A stretch of 64,000 nt of DNA from an uncultured Kiritimatiellota bacterium (GTDB lineage: Bacteria; Verrucomicrobiota; Kiritimatiellia; RFP12; UBA1067). The translations under genes and the position numbers were made by a program. Below are positions 26,401 through 36,100 of the stretch, in pieces. The stretch is taken from the NCBI GenBank assembly GCA_934667425.1, contig CAKULV010000011.1:1-64000 (forward strand), written 5' to 3'. Within the stretch, counting starts at the first letter, position 1; the number at the start of each line of letters is the position of its first letter. The notes under the pieces are model-generated. The model worked only from the letters and a program-made list of their open reading frames with translations, ran no database searches and had not been told where the DNA came from.

Positions 26401-28716
26401 ATGACAACAGGAAAAGCACTCAATGGAAAGCCGCACGTACGGTTTGACGAGGGGGAAGCCGCACCGGCGGCAACGCCGAGGCGCGGGTCTCTACTCTACA
26501 GCGAAAAGATCGTCTGCGCCGTTTTTGCCGCAACCGCCTTGCTGTCGAACGCCTGTGGCGCGCCTTACGTGGTGACGGTGGCAAAAGGTGACGGCGAGAA
26601 GGTCGTAGACGCGGCGCTCGTGGCGGCGATCGGCGCAAGCGAGTCCTTGGTCAAGCGTGGCGACGGTGTGCTGAGGTCCAATGCCGGACTGAAGGACTAC
26701 GCGGGCGTGATCCGCGTCGAGGAAGGCGTCTTTGCCGTGACGGAGAACGGCTCGCTCGGCACAGCGGCGGGCGATACGTTCGTCTCGTCGGGCGCGACTC
26801 TTCTCTTTGACGTGAAGACGAGCGATTCGTACACGGACGAGGGCGAGACGGTCCACATCGCCGGTTCGGGCGCGGAAGGGCTCGGCGGCGCCCTCGTCAA
26901 TGGCGGAAGCGCGCAGAACAAAATGCTCTGCAAGGGCCAGCTGATCCTGGAGGGCGACGCGACGGTGACGCGCTCGGAGACGGGGGCCCGCTTTGACCTG
27001 CGCGATTCCAGCCTCGTCATGAACGGGCATCTGCTGTCGGTCGAGATGAGGACAAGGGAGAGCGCGTTTGGCATTGCACGGACGCGCGTGCTGCAGCCCG
27101 GCAACATCGTCGTCCGAAGCGGCGGCATGCTCATCGAGGGCAACAGCAACGCCGCCTGGGACGGCACGGACGCGAACGTCATCACGGTCCGAAGGGGTGC
27201 GCGCCTGCGTCGGCAGGAGTCCAATGCCATTATCCCGTGGAAGCTTGTCCTGGAAGACGGTTCCTACTACGACGTCTTGCCGGATCGGTACGGCTTCTCC
27301 CGGAATGACGACTATTACCGCTGGGACGGCCCGGTGGAGGTCGGCGGCTGGTGCCTGTTCGCGGAGCAGGGCGGCACGCGCATGCTGTTCGAGGGTCCCG
27401 TTTCCGGCACGGGGCCGCTTTACCTCGCGGCCGGCTGGCTGTGGCTCGTCAATCCGTCCAACTCGTTCTCCGGGCAGGTCTACTTCAACGGGCAAAGCCA
27501 GTCGACGTCCCTCACGGGCGGCGTTGTCGTCTGCTCGAACGGAGCACTGCCGGCGAATTCGCGGGGCGCGAAGATCCGCATGGGCGACCTGGTCTTCAAG
27601 ACGCAGGACGAGCTGGACCTCCCGCCCGTCGAGTTCGAGGGCAGCGGCAGGATCGAGGGCGGCAAGGGCGTGATGGCGTCGCTCAGGAAGACGGGCGACG
27701 GGCGGCTGGACATCTCGGGCGTCTTCGACGTGACGGGGCGGACGGAACTCGCGGGCGGCACGATCCGCCTCGCCCGGGCGCCGATAGGGAACCCCGGGCT
27801 TGTCAAAAGCACGCTTCTGGCGTCCGAGACGGGCGTCGGCGTCTGGGACATGCTGTGGGAAAAGGGTGGCGTGACGTTCGCCGACCAGGGCGTGCGCGCG
27901 CTGGGTTTCGACGTGATGACGGGAACGGGGCCCTCGTTCTGGCCGAGCGCCAACACGGCCGTCAAGTACACGGGGCACGTCTGGAACCGGGGCGAGGAGG
28001 ACGTGGCCTGGACGTTCTACTCCCACGTCAACTCGGCGGCCCGCCTCAAGATCGATGAAAAAGGAGACATGGTGCAGTACAAGGCCACGGGTCCTGCCAC
28101 ATGGGGCCCCGTGACGCTGACGCCCGGAGCCCACAAGGTCGAGATGTGGGTCGTATGCGAGAACAACAGCGCGGCCGGCGGCATCCCAGAGGAGGGCTAT
28201 CCGCTGGGGTTCGGCTATGACAGGGACGGGAGCGGAACGTTTGCCGCGATGGAGGACCCGGGCGACGGCTCGCTTTTCACGAGCGACCTCATGACGCGCC
28301 ATGATCTGGACTTCTCGACCCTGCGGACGCGGTTCGGCGACCTGGCCCTGTCGCCCGGGACGGTGCTGGACTTGAATGACCGGGAGGCCTCGGCCTTCGT
28401 CGGCGTGCTGTCCGGGTCGGGCATCGTGTCGAACGGGACGTTGCGCATCACGGGCGAGTGGAAGATACGCCCGGGGGACTTGCTGGAGGTCTGCAACGGC
28501 GACCTGGCGATCGAAGAGTCCGCGACGCTGGACTTCGGCAAGATCCGCGATTTCCCGCGCGGTCCGGACGGTGTCGTCATCGCGCGGATCGACGGGACGG
28601 CGAACGGGCTTGCGCGGTTCGCGGTGCCGGCGGAGGGCTGGACGCTGTCGGTGCACGACACGGGCGAGGTCGTGCTGCGGAAGACGCCCGTGGGGCTTCG
28701 CTTCGTTGTCAGGTAA
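26401..28716 (+). CDS. Autotransporter-like secreted surface protein
   Basis: A 771-aa protein from this start, chosen because AGAAAGG lies about 8 nt upstream; an in-frame ATG at 26350 directly behind the promoter would give 788 aa. Unusually, about 34 residues precede the hydrophobic signal (IVCAVFAATALLSNACGA). That extension is encoded by sequence resembling a group II intron 3' end. The mature part is a long Gly-rich beta-strand protein with passenger-like repeats (GVIRVEEGVFAVTENGSLG near residue 100; DISGVFDVTGRTELAGGTIR near 435). No barrel domain. It is likely a surface glycan-binding or adhesion partner of the two enzymes downstream, from which it is separated by 21 nt. Confidence 0.72.
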   Translation: MTTGKALNGKPHVRFDEGEAAPAATPRRGSLLYSEKIVCAVFAATALLSNACGAPYVVTVAKGDGEKVVDAALVAAIGASESLVKRGDGVLRSNAGLKDYAGVIRVEEGVFAVTENGSLGTAAGDTFVSSGATLLFDVKTSDSYTDEGETVHIAGSGAEGLGGALVNGGSAQNKMLCKGQLILEGDATVTRSETGARFDLRDSSLVMNGHLLSVEMRTRESAFGIARTRVLQPGNIVVRSGGMLIEGNSNAAWDGTDANVITVRRGARLRRQESNAIIPWKLVLEDGSYYDVLPDRYGFSRNDDYYRWDGPVEVGGWCLFAEQGGTRMLFEGPVSGTGPLYLAAGWLWLVNPSNSFSGQVYFNGQSQSTSLTGGVVVCSNGALPANSRGAKIRMGDLVFKTQDELDLPPVEFEGSGRIEGGKGVMASLRKTGDGRLDISGVFDVTGRTELAGGTIRLARAPIGNPGLVKSTLLASETGVGVWDMLWEKGGVTFADQGVRALGFDVMTGTGPSFWPSANTAVKYTGHVWNRGEEDVAWTFYSHVNSAARLKIDEKGDMVQYKATGPATWGPVTLTPGAHKVEMWVVCENNSAAGGIPEEGYPLGFGYDRDGSGTFAAMEDPGDGSLFTSDLMTRHDLDFSTLRTRFGDLALSPGTVLDLNDREASAFVGVLSGSGIVSNGTLRITGEWKIRPGDLLEVCNGDLAIEESATLDFGKIRDFPRGPDGVVIARIDGTANGLARFAVPAEGWTLSVHDTGEVVLRKTPVGLRFVVR
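26424..26499 (+). other. Sequence resembling the 3' end of a group II intron, inside the coding region
   Basis: GGAAAGCCGCACGTACGGTT at 26425-26444 resembles the tetraloop and 3' strand of group II intron domain V. It is followed by a GC-rich segment and CTACTCTAC at 26491-26499, which resembles a domain VI 3' terminus with an A at 26493, 7 nt from the end. The 5' strand of domain V and any maturase are absent, and the stretch is translated in frame as the N-terminal extension of the surface protein. The comparison is from memory of the consensus. Confidence 0.45.
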
Positions 28717-28737
28717 TCGGCAGGAACCGGAGGTCAG

Positions 28738-31416
28738 ATGAAAACTCTCTTTTGCATCTTCTTTCTTTCCGCGCTGGCCGGGTCCGTTTCCGGCGAGGAG
28801 CTGTCCTATCCGTTTGAGACGGGAGAACAGGGCGCAAAGGCCCAGTTCGACGTGAAGCCGGGCTGCGCATACAGGCTGGACTACGAATGGCGCGAAGTGG
28901 ATGTCCCGCGCCGGGCCTACCTGATGCCGCATCTCCGCGTCGTTGACACGAACGGGGCGGTCGTCCTCGACAGAAACGTCGGGATGATCCAGCATCGTGC
29001 GTTTGCCCCTGACGACCCGTCCGTCCAGCGCTGGCAGGTGATGGCGATCGTCAACGACGCCGACAGGCCGGCCAGCACGGCCGGGTTCGAGGGCCTGGCG
29101 ACGGTCAAGCTGCCCGCCGGGTCGGCCCGGATGACGCTGTCCGTCTCGCGTTTTGGCGAGGCGGCGAAGGTCGCAGACGAGCGGCTTCGGGCGACGCCGG
29201 TCTCGGGCGTCCCGCGCGCGCGCTGCCAGTTCCCGGCGCTGCCGCCGGTCTCGCCCGTTTCCGAGGCCGAGCTGGACGCGGCACTGTCCGCCCGCGCGCG
29301 CGCGGTGGCGACGCTCCGCCCGGCCGGCGACCGCACGGAGCTTCTCGTCGATGGCCGGCGCGTGATGCCGAAGATCTACAAGGGCGACCCGTGGGGGACT
29401 GACCATTCCTATCGGTGCGCCAGGGTCTTCGGGGAGAACGGCTTCAACGTCTTCACGGTCTCCTTTTCGCTGTCCGACGCCTGGCGGGCCGACGGTTCCG
29501 TCGATGCGTCCCCTGTGCGCGCGAAGCTGCGCCGGATGCTGAGCTTCAACCCCCGGGCCATGATCCTGCTGGAGATGGGCGTGAAGCCCCGCGCCGGCTG
29601 GGGAGAGGACCACCCGGACGAGGTCTTCCGCTGCGAGTCGGGGAAGTACGGGATCTTCTGGCATGGCCGGATCCGCGCGTTCGCCGACAGCCCCAGGGAC
29701 GATCCGTCGCGCCAGGCGTTCGCCGTCCCCTCGTACGCGTCTGCGGTCTATGCGGACGAGGCCTCGTCCGCGATCGAGCGGGCCTTCCGGGAGATTGAGA
29801 CGTGGCCCGAGTCGAAGGCCGTGATCGGCGTCTACGTCAATGGCGGCACGGACGGGCAGTGGCTGGACCTCTTTGACAACTCGGCCTTGCCGCAGCGCGA
29901 GTCGGCGGACTACTCCGCCGCGTCCCGGCGCGGCTTTGACGACGACCGGCGACAGCGGGGGAAGCCGGCGGTCCCCATCCCGACGACCGCCGCGTTCTGT
30001 CCGCGCGCGCGCGCCGACTTCGGCGAACACGCGGACACGCCCGAGAGCGAATGGCGCGAGTTCTACGTCAGGTCTGCCGCGCGGATGCGGCTGAAGTTCG
30101 CGCGGGCGGTCAAGGTCGCGACGTCCCGGCGAATCCTGGTCGGCGGCTATTCGCCGAACGCCGGGCTCGCCGGGTATGCGCTCTTCGCCCAGACGTGCGC
30201 GAAGTGGCTCCTGAAGTCGAGGGACTTTGACTTCTTTGCCGTCGTCCCGAGCTACGTCCGCGAGCCGTTCGATCCCGTCGTGTCGGCCGCCTACAACGCC
30301 TCGCTTGTCCGCAACGGCAAGCTGCTTGTCTCCGAGCTTGACCTCAGGTCCGGCGACGTCGGGAACTGGGGGTTCTGGGGGAGCGACTTCTGGAGGGCGA
30401 ACCACACGGCGGAGACGTTCAGGAAGAAGGCGCTGCATTACGTCTGCCACGCGCTGACGCGCGGCGGCACCTATCACGCCTATGACATGGACGGGGGCTG
30501 GTTCAACACGCCTGCGGCGCAGGAGACGTGGAGGCTGGCGAACGCGATCGCCGACCGGGCGCGCCCGATGCCGTGGCTCGACGACCGCGTGGCCGTCGTG
30601 GCCGGCGAGCGCTTCATGGACCACCGGTCGCTGGGCTACGGGCACATGCTGGCCTATGCCATGCGCGAGATGCCGCGCATCGCGCTGGCCGTCTCGGGCG
30701 TGCCCTACGACTTCTACCTGGTCGATGACGTCCTGGCGGACGATGCGGCGCGGCTGCCGAAGGTCATCCTGTTCACGGACCTCTCGACGGTCGGCCACGG
30801 GCAGTATCGCGAGCTGCGGCGCCGCTATGCGAAGGACGGCCGCGTCCTCGTCTGGTTCTGGCGCCCGGGCGTCTATGCCGCCGACGGCGCGGAAATCGAC
30901 GCAGACCTCGGGATGGTCCGGGCGTCGGGAGGCCCTGGGCGCTGGATCGTGGCGGACGGCACGTCCGACGATCCGCTGATGCGCGGTGTCTCTGGGCTTT
31001 TCACGGCCTGGTACCCGTACTACGCCGACGGGATCGTCTATCCCGACGCCTGGGTGCCGAGAGGATGGAAGAGCCTGGCCTGTTTTAGCCAGACGGACAT
31101 TCCGGCGGTCTCGGTACGCCGATCCGGCGGATGCACGGAAGTCCACATCGCCAACCCGGGACAGATCCCGGAGACGTTTATCCGGAATCTCGTCCGGGAG
31201 GCCGGCTTCTCGCCACTCATCGAGACCGGGGACATCACGGGATACGGCTCGGGCCTCTTCTACATCCTCTCGCAGAGCGAGGGAGTCAAGCGCTTTCGCC
31301 TGCCCGCCGGGCGAACGGCGGGCGAGACGCTTTACGGTCCCGCCTGCATGGAAGAGGGCGACGGCTATGCCGTGTCGCTGAAACGCAACCAGGTCTTCGT
31401 GCTGGAGGTCAAATGA
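28738..31416 (+). CDS. Secreted GH42-like glycoside hydrolase
   Basis: An 892-aa protein with a clear signal peptide (residues 1-19) and GGAGG before the ATG. An N-terminal beta-sandwich (about 20-170) precedes a TIM-barrel-like region from about 200 (RVMPKIYKGDPWGTDHSYR, GVYVNGGTDGQWLDL near 365, LLVSELDLRSGDVGNWGFWG near 530). The glutamates in those blocks fit a retaining clan GH-A enzyme resembling GH42 beta-galactosidases with a flavodoxin-like trimerisation domain (about 610-790). The assignment to GH42 is tentative. It overlaps the downstream GH31 gene by 4 nt, so both act together. Confidence 0.65.
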   Translation: MKTLFCIFFLSALAGSVSGEELSYPFETGEQGAKAQFDVKPGCAYRLDYEWREVDVPRRAYLMPHLRVVDTNGAVVLDRNVGMIQHRAFAPDDPSVQRWQVMAIVNDADRPASTAGFEGLATVKLPAGSARMTLSVSRFGEAAKVADERLRATPVSGVPRARCQFPALPPVSPVSEAELDAALSARARAVATLRPAGDRTELLVDGRRVMPKIYKGDPWGTDHSYRCARVFGENGFNVFTVSFSLSDAWRADGSVDASPVRAKLRRMLSFNPRAMILLEMGVKPRAGWGEDHPDEVFRCESGKYGIFWHGRIRAFADSPRDDPSRQAFAVPSYASAVYADEASSAIERAFREIETWPESKAVIGVYVNGGTDGQWLDLFDNSALPQRESADYSAASRRGFDDDRRQRGKPAVPIPTTAAFCPRARADFGEHADTPESEWREFYVRSAARMRLKFARAVKVATSRRILVGGYSPNAGLAGYALFAQTCAKWLLKSRDFDFFAVVPSYVREPFDPVVSAAYNASLVRNGKLLVSELDLRSGDVGNWGFWGSDFWRANHTAETFRKKALHYVCHALTRGGTYHAYDMDGGWFNTPAAQETWRLANAIADRARPMPWLDDRVAVVAGERFMDHRSLGYGHMLAYAMREMPRIALAVSGVPYDFYLVDDVLADDAARLPKVILFTDLSTVGHGQYRELRRRYAKDGRVLVWFWRPGVYAADGAEIDADLGMVRASGGPGRWIVADGTSDDPLMRGVSGLFTAWYPYYADGIVYPDAWVPRGWKSLACFSQTDIPAVSVRRSGGCTEVHIANPGQIPETFIRNLVREAGFSPLIETGDITGYGSGLFYILSQSEGVKRFRLPAGRTAGETLYGPACMEEGDGYAVSLKRNQVFVLEVK

Positions 31417-33017
31417 AGAGGCTCGCGCTTGTCGTCTCGCTCGCCTGGGCGGCCGTCGCCAGTGGCGTGACCCGGACGGTGCAGATGCTCCCGGGCGAGG
31501 AGTGGTATGGCGTCGCGACCTATTTCGGGCCGGAGATGCCGTTCACGGAAAAGACGGAACTGGCCATTGACCTGCGCGTCAACGGCTGGGCAAACCAGTA
31601 CGCGTCACTGCTGCTGTCAAGCCGGGGGCGCGTGATCTGGTGCGACCGCCAGGCCGGATTCGTCCTCTCGGGCGGCGCGATCTCCGTGACGGCGGACGGC
31701 GAGATCCTCGTCCGCGACGCGGGCGGCGGCCTTCGCGAGGCATTCCGGCACGCGTCGGCGGCGTTCTTCCCGCCGAGCGGGAAGTGTCCAGACGCGCTTT
31801 TCTTCGCGGCGCCGCAGTACAACACGTGGATCGAGCTGACCTACGCCCAGAACGAGAGGGACGTGCTGGCGTACGCTCGGTCGATGCTGGACCACGGCCT
31901 GCCGCCGGGCGTGCTGATGATTGACGACACGTGGCAGACGGCCTACGGGGACTGGGACTTTGACCGCCGGCGCTTCACGTCGCCGAAGGAAATGGTCGCC
32001 CGGCTCCACGCTCTCGGGTTCAAGGTCATTCTCTGGGTCTGCCCGTGGATTGGCCTTGACACGCCGGCCTATCGCCTGCTGACGACGGGCGTCGATCCCT
32101 TCCGCGCGAACGCGCAGGTCGTCGGCGGGCTCCTGCTGGAGGCGGACGGGAAGGAGCCGGCGGCCGTCACGTGGTGGAACGGCCGCTCGGCGCTGCTCGA
32201 CTTCACGCATCCACGCGGGCGTTCGTGGTTCCGGGAGCAGCTGGACCGGCTTGTCGCCGACTACGGGGTGGACGGCTTCAAGCTGGACGGCGGCGCGCTT
32301 CCGTACTACGCAAGGGGCTATCGCGCGCACGAGAGCGTTCCCGGGGGCGACCAGGCGAACGGCTTTGCCGCGTTCGCGCTCCAGTATCCCGTCTGCGAGT
32401 ACCGTCACGCCTGGAAGCTCGGTGGCCTGCCCATCGTGGAGCGTCTTCACGACAAGAGCCATACGTGGAAGGACCTCCGGACGATCATCCCCTCGATGGT
32501 CGCCGCTGGCCTTCTCGGCCACCCCTTCGTCTGCCCAGACATGATCGGCGGCGGCGAATGGCACTCCTTCCTGCCGGGCGCGAGCTTCGACCCGGAGCTT
32601 TTCGTCCGCTCCGCGCAAGTCCATGCGCTTTGCGGGCAGATGCAGTTCTCGGCCTCCCCCTGGCGGCTGCTGTCGCCGGAGCACCAGGCGATCGTGAAGG
32701 AGGCCGTGGCCCTCCGGCAAAAGTACGCCGCGCGGTTCGTCGCGCTGGCGGCGGCGTGCGGGACGAGCGGCGAGCCCATGCTCCGCTCGATGGACTACAT
32801 GTTCCCGCGCCATGGGTACGGCCCGATCCGGGACCAGTTCGTCATGGGCGACTTCCTGATGGTCGCCCCGCAGGTGAACAAGGGGGCGGTCGCCCGTTCC
32901 GTGGCGATTCCGCCTGGAACGTGGCGCGCGGACGACGGGACGTGCCATGTCGGGCCTCGGACAGTCGAGGTCGCGACCCCGCTGTCGCGCCTTCCGCATT
33001 TCGAGCGGATTGAGTAG
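31413..33017 (+). CDS. Secreted GH31-family glycosidase
   Basis: A 534-aa protein with a signal peptide; ATG overlaps the previous stop (ATGA) and GGAGG lies upstream. The barrel contains GVLMIDDTWQ near residue 168, the nucleophile Asp in VDGFKLDGG near 290, the likely acid/base Asp in VERLHDKSHTW near 345, and PFVCPDMIGGG near 375 as the equivalent of the family's DIGGF motif. The expected reaction is hydrolysis or transfer of alpha-linked glucose, xylose or galactose residues. The specificity is not readable. It is the last gene of the cluster regulated by the divergent two-component system. Confidence 0.8.
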   Translation: MKRLALVVSLAWAAVASGVTRTVQMLPGEEWYGVATYFGPEMPFTEKTELAIDLRVNGWANQYASLLLSSRGRVIWCDRQAGFVLSGGAISVTADGEILVRDAGGGLREAFRHASAAFFPPSGKCPDALFFAAPQYNTWIELTYAQNERDVLAYARSMLDHGLPPGVLMIDDTWQTAYGDWDFDRRRFTSPKEMVARLHALGFKVILWVCPWIGLDTPAYRLLTTGVDPFRANAQVVGGLLLEADGKEPAAVTWWNGRSALLDFTHPRGRSWFREQLDRLVADYGVDGFKLDGGALPYYARGYRAHESVPGGDQANGFAAFALQYPVCEYRHAWKLGGLPIVERLHDKSHTWKDLRTIIPSMVAAGLLGHPFVCPDMIGGGEWHSFLPGASFDPELFVRSAQVHALCGQMQFSASPWRLLSPEHQAIVKEAVALRQKYAARFVALAAACGTSGEPMLRSMDYMFPRHGYGPIRDQFVMGDFLMVAPQVNKGAVARSVAIPPGTWRADDGTCHVGPRTVEVATPLSRLPHFERIE

Positions 33018-33051
33018 GCTTCGCCGTCCTGCCGACGCGCGTGGTTGTGCG

Positions 33052-33057
33052 TATACT
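33052..33057 (+). promoter_or_regulatory. TATACT box before a 30-codon ORF
   Basis: TATACT lies 8 nt before an ATG at 33066, the same geometry as the leaderless promoters elsewhere; TG lies two rather than one base upstream. Confidence 0.4.
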
Positions 33058-33065
33058 ACGCGCTG

Positions 33066-33158
33066 ATGAAGATCAACAGGTCCATTCTTCCCCCGGGCCG
33101 GGCCGTCTGGCGCATTATGTCGATACCGTGGGGCGCGAATGCAGGAATCTGGCCATAA
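33066..33158 (+). CDS. Possible 30-aa ORF or truncated gene remnant
   Basis: An ORF starting MKINRSILPPGR and ending in GIWP lies between convergent glycan clusters and stops 2 nt before the stop codon of the minus-strand gene. It has a promoter-like box at the right distance but no ribosome site. It may be a small protein, the N-terminal stub of a gene lost at this cluster junction, or chance. No family was recognised. Confidence 0.3.
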   Translation: MKINRSILPPGRAVWRIMSIPWGANAGIWP

Positions 33159-33160
33159 CG

Positions 33161-36100
33161 TCACCTGATGCCGATCACCAATCCCGGAAGGCGGTCTAAG
33201 ACCATCAGTGAGCCGGTTCCGGAAATCGCGGAGCAGTTCACCGCGTTGACCTCGCCGTAGCGGCGCCGCCCACCGACGCGAAGCGACTTGACGGTCATCC
33301 GCCCCTCGAAGTCGAGATTGAGCTTCGCGCCGCTCGCAACCGAGACCTCCAGCTTCGCGCCGCCGGTCGGCGCGGCCTTGCGCAGGAGAGGCACTCGCTT
33401 CAGGGATACGGCGTCAACCACCGAGCATCGGTTCCCCGTCTGGGTCGGGTCCGGGTCGTATGCGTTCCCCAGCCCCTGGATGACGAGACGGTACGAATCC
33501 GCTTCGCGGACGTCAAACTCGTAGCGGCGGCATTCCGGCAGAAAGCTCGACACCCTGCCCTCGCCGATGGCGACCTCCTCGCCCGTTGCCTTGTTCCGGA
33601 GGAATACCCGATACGGGTTGTTGCCGTAGGCGGCGCCGCTGTTGCGCGAATGCACTGCCATCTGGAAGCGGTAGCGTCCGCTGGAAAGACCGCCGACATC
33701 CTGTTCAAGCGAAGCCTGTCCCCGGATGCAGACGTGGACTCGCCCGTCGTACGGAGCCCAGCCGAACTGCTGGTCGAACGAGTCCTGTCCTGCCGTGTAG
33801 GCCTCGCAGACTCTTCCGTCCGCGCCCGCGACAGACTCCCACGGCGACGAGATGGCCGCCCCGGCGTATTTCTCGAACGATCCCTCGGCGACCAGTTCCC
33901 TGACGGAGGCTGCGCCAAACGAATCCTCGGCGATCAGCTCAAGGTCGTCCACCAGCGCCACCGCGTTCTCGACCGGATCGGCCTCAAGCCGGAGCGTAAC
34001 CTCTCCCGTCTCGGCCATGGTGAACGGCGTCTCCCAGGCATGAGGCGCGAAGTCGTGGTTGACGACCGTGACCGTTCCAAGCCGCGTCTGTCGCCCGTTG
34101 ATCGTGACCATGGCCTTGATTCGCGGGCATTGGTCGCCGTTCTTCCAGTCGTAGTATTTGACGTTGCGATTGGCGAGTCTCCCCTGGAGCCGGTAGACGC
34201 CGGCTGAAAGGCTGAAGGTGGTTTCGGCGTAGGCGCCAGAATCGACGCCAGCCTTGGTGGCCATCAGCAACTGCACCGAACCGTGGTCAACCGAAGCCAG
34301 GTCCGCATAGCGCGTCTTCTGCGTCTGGTGGTTCTTCTTCGGAACGCTCGGCGAACTGGGCGAGACGATCGCCACGGCGGGCATCGACGAGCCTTCCACC
34401 GCGCCGCCCGCCAGCGTCCAGCCGGTCGCCTTGTTGTCCGGCGAAGGCGCGGAGCCTGGCGCCAGCTTGAGCAGGAACTCCCCGGGGGCCTTGTTTACGC
34501 AGTACGTATCCTCGAAGTCGCCATTCGGGATCTTGACCGCAGCCGGCCTTTTGGTCGGCACGTAATCGGCGCGGACGTTGTCGATGACTACCATCGCGTG
34601 CCCGCTCGCGCCCTGGGGACGGACGTCCTCCACGCGAAACCCCAGTGCGTAGTCCCCCGCCGTCGCGACAACGACCTTCGCGTGGATCCGCGAGAAGTAG
34701 CCGAGCAGCGCCGACCGCCTGACCACCGCCTCCGCCTGGCTCCACTCCGGCCCCACCCGCAATGAGTACGGCACGGCCATCGGGCTGGATTCCACGGTAT
34801 ACGCCGATTCCGACCAGCTCACCAGATACTCGCCCGCCGCCGGGAAGCGGACCGTGGTGTAAATGGCGCTTAGGTCGCTGCCGTGGTCGCTTAGCATGAC
34901 GAAAAGCGCCTGGCCGCCAAAGTGCGGTGCGCTCCAGAAGTTTCCCGCGGAGCAATTGCTGAAGCCGCTGCGCCCTATCGGGCAGCTGGAGGGGATCGTC
35001 CAGCCGTTGCGCTCCTGGCCGGGCTGCCAGTACGCGCGCCCGAGCTGGTCGAAGGCGCCGGCGATGTCCGCGCAGCTCGCCTCGAAATCGGCGTTGGGGA
35101 TCTCGGCCTTCACGACGGGCGCTTCCACGTAGAGCCCGTCTTCCGCCGTCCCGGCAAGCGTCAGCTCGCCGGCGGCGACGTTCAGCTTCGAAAGCCCCTC
35201 GGGGAGCGAGGCGAACGTCAAACTCCCCTCGCCCGTCTTGGTGACGGCGTTGGCTTCGCCGGCGCCGGACGAGACTACAACCCCCGACTTAGCGTAGCCG
35301 CTCTTCGTTGGATCCGCCCGCCGCCCGACGGCGTATGCCCTGCCTGGCTCCGCCATGATCGGCGGCGGAATGCCGCCGCGGGCCAGCACCGCGCCGTCCT
35401 CCACCTTGACCGCGCCGTTGAAATCCGCCAATGTCCCGGCGTCGAGCGCAAGCTCGCCGGCGCCATTCTTGACCAGCGCCCCCTCGCCGTCAAGCCCGAG
35501 GCAATAGTCCGAGAGCGCCTCCGCGGTTCCGCCGCCGACAGAAATCTCGACCGCGCCGCGCCTGGACAGGCCGATGCGCACGTTCGGCGCCGTGCGCCCG
35601 AGCCTCCACTTCCTCATCAGATACGCCTCCACCTCTACCCGCTCGGACTCGGCAAGGCGGCGGTCGAAGGCGATTATCTCGCAGATGTAGTCGCCGCCGA
35701 ACCTGTTGTCGGCGCGGCGGCAGGCGAACAGGCTGTCCCAGGGGATGCCGGTTTCGCAGAAATCGCAGGCGAGCAGCTGGAAGCCTGTTTTCGGCGGCAC
35801 GTTGAACGCGTCGATCCGCTCGCCGTCGAGATAGTAGCGCCCGCCGAAGGCGTGCGTCGCCGCCGGCGTGGAGTTGTGGAAATGCCGCTTTACGCCCGGG
35901 AGATTCACATTCGGATACGTCGTGTCCACCGGCAGCGACGGCTGGGCGCGATATCCGAAGATGCTGCCGTAGACGTTCTTGACGCCATGCACCACGAAGA
36001 CGCTGTACGCGGGAAGGATGGCGGCGTCGGCGCCGGACGCATCGCAGAACTTCATGAAGGAGACGCCGTTTTTGACGTATCCGCCAAAGTAGACCGCCCG

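Noticed and set aside
26350..26510. Complete group II intron
   Set aside because: No domain I-IV sequence, no maturase and only half of domain V; at most a remnant.
26491..31146. Minus-strand open frame of about 1550 codons
   Set aside because: It runs antisense to two well supported genes with signal peptides and ribosome sites. Its composition (Arg/His/Pro/Asp-rich) is what the complementary strand of GC-rich coding DNA gives.
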